Shown: piece by piece, positions 46,331 to 52,810 of the stretch
Position numbering within the stretch: position 1 is the stretch's first letter
Layout: every line of letters starts with the position of its first letter
Origin: Nitrospira sp. Ga0074138
GTDB taxonomy: Bacteria; Nitrospirota; Nitrospiria; Nitrospirales; Nitrospiraceae
Assembly (NCBI GenBank): GCA_001464735.1
Contig: LNDU01000043.1
Location: forward strand, 157,273 to 221,272
DNA: 64,000 nt
Direction: 5' to 3'
Made by a program: the position numbers and the translations under genes
The notes under the pieces: generated by a model
The model's database searches: none
The model's input: the letters and a program-made list of their open reading frames with translations, nothing else
Told to the model about the DNA's origin: nothing

Positions 46331-47440
46331 CTAGACCTTACTTGTGGCATGGGAGCGGTACCGATAATACGCGGCGCAGGCCCCTTCGCTCGACACCATC
46401 GGCGCACCTAACGGTTGCTCCGGCGTACACTTGTTCCCGAAGGCCGGACAGTCTGGTGGTTTGAGCAGGCCCTGGAGAACCAACCCACTCTGGCACTCTG
46501 GATCTTCAATGCCTACTGAGAGCTGCGCTAGGTCCCGCTGAAATTTCAGCTCAGCGTCGTAGGTGCTATAGGCAGACTTGAGGCGCAGACCGCTCGCTGG
46601 AATTTCGCCAATACCGCGCCAGGCCCGCGACACCGGTTCAAAGACTTCATCGACAATACTCCTCGCTGGTCGATTCCCTTCCCGGCTAACGGATCGTACA
46701 TACTGATTCTCGACCTCGACTCTTCCTTCCTCCAACTGACTCACCAGCATCGCCACGCCTTCCAGCACATCGAGCGGCTCGAACCCGGTCACGACAATGG
46801 GGACTTGATAGCGCTGCGCGATGGCCTCGTACTCTTCATAACCCATCACGGTGCAGACATGGCCGGCGGCCAGAAACCCTTGAATCCGATTCTGCGGCGA
46901 CGACAGGATCGCTTCCATCGCGGGGGGCACTAACACATGGGCGATCAACAGACTGAAGTTCGTGATCCGTGACTGCTTCGCCTGCGTGACCGCCATAGCC
47001 CAGGCCGGTGCAGTCGTTTCGAATCCCACAGCAAAACAGACAACTTCTCGATCAGGATTCTTGCGGGCCAGTTCCAGCGCATCCAGCGGCGAATAGATGA
47101 TCCGGATATCCCCGCCTGCCGCTTTGACGCTAAACAAATCACCACGTGAACCGGGCACACGCAACATATCGCCAAATGAGCAGAAGATCACTCCCGGCAA
47201 AGATGCGAGGCAGACAGCTTGGTCGATCAACGACACAGAGGTCACGCAGACCGGACAGCCCGGCCCATGAACGAGTTCAAGGTTCTTTGGCAATAGGCTA
47301 TCGAGGCCGAACCGAACGATCGCGTGAGTCTGCCCTCCGCAGACCTCCATGATCGTCCAAGGTCGACGCACCGTCTTCTTGATCCGCTCCGCCAGCGCCC
47401 CCGCTACCGCACGATCGCGAAATTCATCCACGTACTTCAT
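46331..47440 (-). CDS. hypD: Hydrogenase maturation factor HypD
   Basis: 369 residues from the ATG at 47440 ([10 protein letters not shown]), with GGGGGG upstream; longer frames run into the island. A 4Fe-4S protein that assembles the Fe(CN)2CO moiety with HypC. Conserved Cys motifs: [21 protein letters not shown], and the C-terminal [14 protein letters not shown] and SEGACAAYY. Normally preceded immediately by hypC; here a 5 kb island separates them. Confidence 0.95.
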   Translation of the reverse strand: MKYVDEFRDRAVAGALAERIKKTVRRPWTIMEVCGGQTHAIVRFGLDSLLPKNLELVHGPGCPVCVTSVSLIDQAVCLASLPGVIFCSFGDMLRVPGSRGDLFSVKAAGGDIRIIYSPLDALELARKNPDREVVCFAVGFETTAPAWAMAVTQAKQSRITNFSLLIAHVLVPPAMEAILSSPQNRIQGFLAAGHVCTVMGYEEYEAIAQRYQVPIVVTGFEPLDVLEGVAMLVSQLEEGRVEVENQYVRSVSREGNRPARSIVDEVFEPVSRAWRGIGEIPASGLRLKSAYSTYDAELKFQRDLAQLSVGIEDPECQSGLVLQGLLKPPDCPAFGNKCTPEQPLGAPMVSSEGACAAYYRYRSHATSKV

Positions 47441-47635
47441 GACTGTGCCCCCCACAATATCGTTGTTCGTTGTAATGCTCCTGTCATCTGAAGACCAATT
47501 TGGATCTTCGTAGAGCAAGGCGTCCTCGAAGAAGTGGCGAGGCATCAGTACGCCTCCTTGTGGGTCGGAGGCCGTCTCAGCGCGCCGATGCGCAGAGCTG
47601 AAGCCCGCAGCACGAAAGCACCCCCTCCATTGCTG

Positions 47636-47647
47636 GTTAGGTGTATC
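47636..47647. repeat. Left inverted repeat of the cassette-like unit (ACCTAAC side)
   Basis: GTTAGGTGTATC on the plus strand, the complement of 48829-48840. On the minus strand, the direction of the island genes, this end reads GATACACCTAAC, whose ACCTAAC fits the integron R'' core consensus RYYYAAC. It marks the 3' end of the 381-residue gene. Confidence 0.55.
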
Positions 47648-47666
47648 GCTCGACCTGTCTCGCAAA

Positions 47667-48812
47667 TCATTTCTTGGCCAACAGAAGTTCCATGACATTT
47701 TCGGCAGACTTCATGAGGGACTCTATAAGTCTCGCGGACGTATAGTCATCGTGGTGCTTTACCCGGTGCAGGTTGCTTTTGGTTTCACTTATCCACTTCC
47801 GGGTCGCTTCTACCCATTTTTGTTCGTCAGAGGCACCGAATCTTTCGTTCAGGAATTTCTCCATTGTAGTCCCCTCGCAGAGCTTGCCGAGGACTTTATC
47901 GAGGAGTTCCACCATTGAGTTTGAGGCTTGGCTGAATTTATCTGGATTATCGGAATGAAACGCTTCCCATGCGCCTTGCCTACGTCGGGGGAACTGCGGG
48001 CCTAATGCCTCAAGATACTCATTGAGGCGATCGCTACTTGTGGATAACATTGTATCTAAACGCGGGATCTCGGCTCGCGTTCGCTCCGGAGTATGTGCCG
48101 CTTGCATATATTCAATGACGCATTGAGGCGTCTGGATTTTTGCATATGGGTCATCCTCTACCCATTCAGAAATGGACACGATCTGTTGATTAATTGCCGC
48201 CTTTATTCGATCGATACTCGTTGCCCGGCGCTTCTCCTCAAGAAGCGCGATGGAGCAAATTGCAGCACCTTTTATGTATCCGAGGTTCTCCTTACCAACG
48301 CCGGGAGATGATAGATTGGCCGCTTCCTCGTAGTACTTTATTAGGTAGTGAACATTTGCCGCATCCTCAGCGATAGCCGGAACTTCGATTGGCGAAGTCG
48401 CTATAAGAGTGGTTAGTGCTGCGTGCAAGCTCCGCATCCCGCCTACGATTATTTGCGCGAAGGGATTCGATAGCGCGATATCTACGAATTTATTGGCTGG
48501 CCATTCATCGCCTCCGCGCATGAGTTCCTCTGCGAGGTGTAGATCCGGTGTGATACCAGATCGCATAAGTGATATCGCCACCCTGATCCGGATGCGGCGC
48601 TCTAGGTTGGCGAAATAGGCAGTTCCTTTCGGGCGTTTCAATGCTTCTGCTAGATCGTCTATCTCTTCCCTTGAAAACGATATCCGGGCGCTTGTCAGAT
48701 GGTCGGTGACTGTTAACTCGACAGACGAATGAGGCAGGAGCTGGGCGGCGGGCGCAAATTGGGCCACGATGTCCGCGATAAATTCGTCGGGCCTTTTAGC
48801 TGCATTCATCAT
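47667..48812 (-). CDS. Island protein of unknown function (381 residues)
   Basis: No family recognised with confidence. The N-terminal half (to ~150) is mixed alpha-beta with Ser/Thr-rich patches; the C-terminal ~100 residues are strongly helical and charged, including [16 protein letters not shown] and [20 protein letters not shown]. The helical C-terminus reminds me of HEPN or abortive-infection-type helices, but I see no catalytic R-x4-6-H with confidence, so this is only a possibility. Codon use looks more AT-rich than the flanking hyp genes, a sign of transfer. It is bounded by inverted 12-base repeats on both sides. Confidence 0.65.
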   Translation of the reverse strand: MMNAAKRPDEFIADIVAQFAPAAQLLPHSSVELTVTDHLTSARISFSREEIDDLAEALKRPKGTAYFANLERRIRIRVAISLMRSGITPDLHLAEELMRGGDEWPANKFVDIALSNPFAQIIVGGMRSLHAALTTLIATSPIEVPAIAEDAANVHYLIKYYEEAANLSSPGVGKENLGYIKGAAICSIALLEEKRRATSIDRIKAAINQQIVSISEWVEDDPYAKIQTPQCVIEYMQAAHTPERTRAEIPRLDTMLSTSSDRLNEYLEALGPQFPRRRQGAWEAFHSDNPDKFSQASNSMVELLDKVLGKLCEGTTMEKFLNERFGASDEQKWVEATRKWISETKSNLHRVKHHDDYTSARLIESLMKSAENVMELLLAKK

Positions 48813-48828
48813 ACGAGCTCATGTAATA

Positions 48829-48840
48829 GATACACCTAAC
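48829..48840. repeat. Right inverted repeat of the cassette-like unit (GTTAGGT side)
   Basis: GATACACCTAAC on the plus strand. On the minus strand it reads GTTAGGTGTATC, and GTTAGGT fits the integron R' core consensus GTTRRRY. It lies 17 bases upstream of the 381-residue gene start. A partial partner, AACTAAC on the minus strand, occurs near 48960, so a ~127-base attC-like region with the palindrome at 48852-48881 inside is possible. Confidence 0.55.
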
Positions 48841-48851
48841 AATGTTTATCC

Positions 48852-48881
48852 AATAGGGGTCAGAGTGAGCTGACCCCTATT
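48852..48881. repeat. Repeat copy a: perfect GGGGTCAG palindrome
   Basis: AATAGGGGTCAG, six bases, then its complement: a perfect 12-base palindrome. It lies about 78 bases 3' of the STAS-ATPase gene on the minus strand. Shares at least 15 bases (ACTCTGACCCCTATT) with copy c at 51301. Confidence 0.75.
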
Positions 48882-48958
48882 CCTCTATATTTCACTATTG
48901 AAGGGCTTTATCAATTCGGTCGATAGGACTACACGTCATAAGTAACTTGAAAAGTTAG

Positions 48959-50218
48959 TTATGAGCCTGCGTCCGACAAACCAACCTTCATACGCTGTTC
49001 TATGGCCCGATTAATAAGTGATTCAACCGTATCAATTGTGTTCACCAAACGGACACGTTGCATAAATTGCATCGGACCCAGCTGCAAGAATAGTTTCCCG
49101 AATGCCTCATCGGCAAAACTACTGGAAATAACCGGTACGCCGCTGAAGTCAACGTTGACCACGCGAGAATCCGTCATCTTTATTATGTTGTGTAGCTTTT
49201 GCCTTACTGGTTTTCCTGAAACGCGACTGCCAAAAGACGTGCATTCGTCACGTAGCAGGAATGAGACAGGACCTCCATCACGACCTTCATAAGTGAACTC
49301 AACATAGTCGGTCGGACGGTACGTCTCCCCTTTGAATTGCAAAGCATCGGCGAGAAGTTTGGGATTACTGAAATCAATCGTTGCGGCTATCAAGGTGCCA
49401 GAATATGGGATGGTCTGATTGGTTATCGACATCTGCTGTCGCCTTGGGTTGTATTCCAATCGGGCATGCCCAGAATCTATTTGGAAGTGGCCCTTTGACT
49501 TGCTGCAGACCCTGTAACTCCCAAATAGCCCATTACCTTGACCAATCCTGGTGTCCCTAGTGACTCCCTCTCGAATCGCCCAATCGAGAGCCTCCGTATC
49601 GCTGCGAATCTCAGGGTGGCCAGGTTTTAGGGATGCGGGAATTCCTATGCCCGCGTCAGCAACAACAAATTGCACGCTTTTCGCCCCCTTTTGGAAGGTG
49701 GAGACTTGAACGAGCCCGCCAATAGGCGACTTAGCGTGCACAAGGACGTTATCGGTAATCTCATTTATTGCCCACTCAAACGCAGCAAAGTCAGTTCGTT
49801 CAAGGTCAGGCAGGGCACCGAGCATAACGTTAACGATTCTGTTAACAGCAGCCCCTTGCTCTTCCGGTGACTGATACTGCGTGGCAGCAATTCTCGTGTG
49901 CCCCCTAAAATTGGACTGATGGAACTGAAGTGGATCGAGGAAGTGTGCCCAATTTGTATTCTTGAATAGGTTGGAAAGCGTTCTCACCCTTGGTGAAACG
50001 AGGGTGAAAGCTACTCCAGACTTCCTATATGCGGCCACTTGCGCGCATACAGAAAGCATCGAGTTTTGAAATGCAGACGTACACGCCGACATATCCAAGA
50101 TAACGTCACGATACCCTGCTACCTCAATACATTGATGAATTTGAGCAAGTAGATAGTGAAAATCTCGGAGATCACCTTCCACCGTAATTCGATTGTTGGT
50201 GCGCGAAATCTCAACCAT
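48959..50218 (-). CDS. STAS-ATPase-STAS-like regulatory protein (anti-sigma type)
   Basis: 419 residues in three parts. The N-terminal ~100 look like a STAS domain (GYRDVILDMSACTSAFQNSM). The middle is a GHKL ATPase: N box in FAAFEWAINEITDNVLVHA, G1 box VVADAGIGIPAS, G2 box GQGNGLFGSYRVC. The C-terminal ~100 resemble DUF4325/STAS-like domains (VVNVDFSGVPVISSSFADEA). Such proteins act as anti-sigma or partner-switching regulators. It is in the island, lacks the usual SigB neighbours and may control its own cassette or phage response. The family assignment is firm for the ATPase, less so for the flanks. Confidence 0.75.
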   Translation of the reverse strand: MVEISRTNNRITVEGDLRDFHYLLAQIHQCIEVAGYRDVILDMSACTSAFQNSMLSVCAQVAAYRKSGVAFTLVSPRVRTLSNLFKNTNWAHFLDPLQFHQSNFRGHTRIAATQYQSPEEQGAAVNRIVNVMLGALPDLERTDFAAFEWAINEITDNVLVHAKSPIGGLVQVSTFQKGAKSVQFVVADAGIGIPASLKPGHPEIRSDTEALDWAIREGVTRDTRIGQGNGLFGSYRVCSKSKGHFQIDSGHARLEYNPRRQQMSITNQTIPYSGTLIAATIDFSNPKLLADALQFKGETYRPTDYVEFTYEGRDGGPVSFLLRDECTSFGSRVSGKPVRQKLHNIIKMTDSRVVNVDFSGVPVISSSFADEAFGKLFLQLGPMQFMQRVRLVNTIDTVESLINRAIEQRMKVGLSDAGS

Positions 50219-50455
50219 TGTTTATCTAGATGCAGGTCCAACAATATTTAAACCGTTCTCGCATAAGAACCAGATGTGCTGCTTTTTCCCCGAACAAAAT
50301 GCCATCGAAAGGTCCAAGCATAGCGCCATAATTGTTGGCGTTTCAATGAGAGGCAACCGCGAACCCACAATGATGATATCGAAAGGAGGAAGAAGGAAAA
50401 CCAGCGGCGAAGAGGATGATGAATGAGCCCCTATAAGCTCTCATCAGACGAAAGC

Positions 50456-50629
50456 CTAGACAGCATCTGCCCCCGCGCTGGATTTAGCATGCAGGACAGT
50501 GACGCCGACCAGTTCGTTTCCGTCGTAATGATAGACGAAGCGCCCGTCCATTTCGCTGTCGGTCGCCCGCTGCGGTTTTCTCAGGCTGATATACAGCACA
50601 TCCGCTTCATCGTCGTAATAGATCCCAAT
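50456..50629 (-). pseudogene. DUF2283-like fragment truncated at a repeat
   Basis: Frame ending at TAG 50456-50458 reads GIYYDDEADVLYISLRKPQR then ATDSEMDGRFVYHYDGNELV and VGVTVLHAKSS, matching the DUF2283 family, whose members usually begin M-x-I-x-Y-D-x-E-x-D-x-L-Y-I. The recognisable part begins at 50626, exactly where repeat copy b starts, so the start codon and ribosome-binding site seem to have been lost to the repeat. DUF2283 proteins are small and often sit in toxin-antitoxin-like pairs. Confidence 0.6.
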
Positions 50630-50695
50630 AGGGGTCAGAATATGATTTCAGCTGGGTGATCAGCCTGTTTCGGCCACCTTTAAAACGGGCCGCCC
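50627..50695. repeat. Repeat copy b
   Basis: Starts AATAGGGGTCAGA and continues TTTCAGCTGGGTGATCAGCC. About 50 bases align with copy c at 51301. It fills the gap between the HTH gene (3' side) and the DUF2283 fragment. Confidence 0.7.
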
Positions 50696-50956
50696 CTATG
50701 CGGCCAACTTGACGGCCACGGTCAGGCCGGCCTTGGCACAGAGACCCACCAGGTGGTCGAGGGACAGCTTGTCAACCTTGTTGCACGTGATCTCGGAGAC
50801 ATACGGTTGAACCACACCAAGCCGTTTGGCCGCCTGTGCCTGCGTCAATCCTTCGCGAGTCATCCACTTGCGCAGTGCTTCCGCAACATAACGGCTGCCT
50901 CGGGCGTGATCTTGTAGCGCCGCGCTGCCAGATTTATGTCCGTCTTGAAGAGCCAC
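50696..50956 (-). CDS. XRE/HTH_37-type antitoxin-like protein, 5' end probably frameshifted
   Basis: 86 residues from a GTG at 50956. The C-terminal ~55 are a clear helix-turn-helix: TREGLTQAQAAKRLGVVQPY with VSEITCNKVDKLSLDHLVGL. The first ~30 residues look wrong for the family. In another frame the same DNA reads DINLAARRYKITPEAAVMLR, a good antitoxin start, and joins the HTH if one G is restored near 50880. So the original may have been a longer single protein. Antitoxin-like because of the fold and the island setting; no toxin is adjacent. Confidence 0.6.
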   Translation of the reverse strand: MALQDGHKSGSAALQDHARGSRYVAEALRKWMTREGLTQAQAAKRLGVVQPYVSEITCNKVDKLSLDHLVGLCAKAGLTVAVKLAA

Positions 50957-50959
50957 TCA

Positions 50960-51277
50960 TCAGGTTCTCTTCGGCACAATGTGCTTCGTCCATTCATCCA
51001 TCGTCGTAACCGGATGAATTGCGCCGGTTTGGGTCGGCGCCAACGGTTCGAAAAATTCCAAGAGAGACTGATAATTCTTAGCCTGAACGGTGATGTAGTA
51101 CGTATGTTCTGTAACCGCCACATAGGCACTCAGGATCTTCACCCCTTTCTTGGCCGCGAGGTCCCGCTTGGCCCAGAACTCATTGAGCATAGTGGCTCCT
51201 TCTTTACTTCTTCCCGGGCAATTCTCAGGCGTGTGCGTCCAATGAGCTACAAACAACATCCCGTCGCTATCATCCAT
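50960..51277 (-). CDS. DUF3303-like protein
   Basis: 105 residues from ATG 51277, with GAGGAGG upstream. MLFVAHWTHTPENCPGRSK and AAKKGVKILSAYVAVTEHTY followed by LLEFFEPLAPTQTGAIHPV read like the DUF3303 family, small alpha-beta proteins of unknown role. It lies directly between repeat copy c and the HTH gene in the island. Three bases separate its stop from the HTH start, so the two are probably co-translated. Confidence 0.65.
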   Translation of the reverse strand: MDDSDGMLFVAHWTHTPENCPGRSKEGATMLNEFWAKRDLAAKKGVKILSAYVAVTEHTYYITVQAKNYQSLLEFFEPLAPTQTGAIHPVTTMDEWTKHIVPKRT

Positions 51278-51300
51278 AACTTTCCTCCTCGTTTAAGCCC

Positions 51301-51365
51301 AATAGGGGTCAGAGTGCAATTTCAGAGGGGCAATCAGCCCGTTTGGGCCGCCGCCCCGCATTCCT
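51301..51365. repeat. Repeat copy c
   Basis: Starts AATAGGGGTCAGAGTGCAAT and continues TTCAGAGGGGCAATCAGCCC. Immediately 3' of the cupin gene and 24 bases 5' of the DUF3303-like gene on the minus strand. Aligns with copy b over about 50 bases and shares its core with copy a. Confidence 0.75.
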
Positions 51366-51370
51366 CCCCA

Positions 51371-51751
51371 TTAGGTGCGCTTTCCGCCCACCACCCTGTT
51401 TGGAAATGACACTTCGAGCACCACGCAGCCGACATCAGTCTTGAACGGACCATGCCGTTCTCCTGGAGGGCGACTGGCGTAGTCTCCCGCTTCAAGCCAG
51501 CGATTGAAAGCCTGGTCGTACAGCCGCCCGCTGACGATGAAGACCTCTTCCGGGTAAGCATGGGTCTTTCCCCCAAACGCCGACGTATCAGCGCCAGGCA
51601 GGAAACGGGTCAGTCTGGTGTATTCGCCCGTAACCGGATCGATACTCAGTGTGATCTCCTCGGCCATCCCTTCCAGACCTTTGATGGGAGTCCAGCGGGT
51701 TCGTTGCTCGGGAGCCAACGGGTTCCAGTAGATGGTGGTCGATTTCGACAT
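51371..51751 (-). CDS. Cupin-domain protein (ChrR-like)
   Basis: 126 residues. Cupin motifs FGGKTHAYPEEVFIVSGRLY and GDYASRPPGERHGPFKTD contain the metal-ligand pattern H-x-x-x-E and H. The N-terminal ~30 residues are a helical extension (STTIYWNPLAPEQRTRW). ChrR-type cupins act as anti-sigma or metal-binding regulators; this one has no adjacent sigma factor. Located in the island, followed by repeat copy c. Confidence 0.8.
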   Translation of the reverse strand: MSKSTTIYWNPLAPEQRTRWTPIKGLEGMAEEITLSIDPVTGEYTRLTRFLPGADTSAFGGKTHAYPEEVFIVSGRLYDQAFNRWLEAGDYASRPPGERHGPFKTDVGCVVLEVSFPNRVVGGKRT

Positions 51752-51775
51752 TCCAATCCCACCACAAGGTGTGGT

Positions 51776-52273
51776 TCAGTTATTCGGTCCGCCGTGGAGT
51801 TGTTTCCGCTGGGTTTTTCGGAACTCCCATGGGGGAATCGGTTCAGGATCTTCCCACAGCCCCTTCTTTGCCTCTCTTGCTTCCAGCTCAAGCCGTTCCA
51901 GTTCAGCATCGCCCGGTGCAGATTTTCGAGACCACCAGCATCGGCCATCCTTCACCAACACGTGATTCACGTTGGTCCCATCCGCAAGCAGCACATCGGC
52001 CATGATTCGCCCGTGCTTGTCCTTCCCATGAGGCTCGACCGTGACTTGCATGGCGAAGACGAGGGCCGAGATCGCTGGTTTCACATCGTCGCCGTAGGGT
52101 TGGCCCTTCTCCGGACAATCGAGACCGTGCAAATGGATACGTTGCGTCTTCCCGAGGCGCACGACTTCGATGGTGCTCCCCTCAAGAACTCCGACTACTT
52201 CGCTGCTGAAGGGGAATGCTTCGGTTGAGATCAAGAGAAAGAGCGGCGCCAGGGAAAGCACACGTAGCCTCAT
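51776..52273 (-). CDS. Secreted thermonuclease-family nuclease
   Basis: About 165 residues from ATG 52273. A signal peptide (VLSLAPLFLLISTEAFPFSS) exports it. The staphylococcal-nuclease (SNc) fold has VLEGSTIEVVRLGKTQRIHL then GLDCPEKGQPYG, with catalytic-site pieces KHGRIMADVLLADGTNVN (Arg, Asp) and LEAREAKKGLWEDPEPIPP. It is the gene nearest hypC. About 270 bases between it and hypC hold no clear gene; a minus-strand frame at 52302-52544 is not supported. Confidence 0.85.
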   Translation of the reverse strand: MRLRVLSLAPLFLLISTEAFPFSSEVVGVLEGSTIEVVRLGKTQRIHLHGLDCPEKGQPYGDDVKPAISALVFAMQVTVEPHGKDKHGRIMADVLLADGTNVNHVLVKDGRCWWSRKSAPGDAELERLELEAREAKKGLWEDPEPIPPWEFRKTQRKQLHGGPNN

Positions 52274-52553
52274 GAGACGTGTCACCCTAATGGCAATAGG
52301 TTCATGACGCTTCTATAGCCGGCCCCACTTCCACACTCGTTGCTAACAGGGATGAGGACCGGAGGACGACAGTGGTGGCTGAGAGGAACGGGCATGGTTG
52401 AAAATCCTGACAGAAAATCCAGGAGCATTGTAGGAGGACCACAGCTAGAGGCGCAAGCAGCTTTGAGTAGATTTCTGAGGGGACGACTCGTTCAAACGGC
52501 TTCTGGGCCTGCTCGATAACCCGGTTACTCACCTCACACACCATGTTTCGCGT

Positions 52554-52802
52554 TCACCCCTCGGTTGCATCTAGTGAATTGAAGGCAGCCAGGTCGGCGT
52601 AGGTCTCCAATGTCCGGCGAGCTGCTGCTTCATCCAGTTTGCTGATGGCAAAGCCGACATGGACGATGACATAGTCACCCACCCCTGCTTCTGGTACTAA
52701 TGCCAATGAAACGGATTTGGTCACGCCGCCGAACGACACCGTCGCCGTGCGAAGCGTGTCATCCTTAATGGTCAGGACTTGTCCTGGGACTGCGAGACAC
52801 AT
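52554..52802 (-). CDS. hypC: Hydrogenase maturation chaperone HypC
   Basis: 82 residues starting MCLAVPGQVLTIKDDTLRTA; the Cys after the initial Met is the Fe-ligand-carrying residue. VGDYVIVHVGFAISKLDEAA completes the family pattern. Carries the Fe(CN)2CO unit with HypD. Lies 8 bases after hypF. Its usual partner hypD is 5 kb away, across the island. Confidence 0.95.
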   Translation of the reverse strand: MCLAVPGQVLTIKDDTLRTATVSFGGVTKSVSLALVPEAGVGDYVIVHVGFAISKLDEAAARRTLETYADLAAFNSLDATEG

Positions 52803-52810
52803 CGTGTGCT

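Noticed and set aside
52302..52544. 80-residue frame between hypC and the thermonuclease
   Set aside because: Starts 9 bases after hypC but has no family resemblance and an unlikely composition; probably chance.
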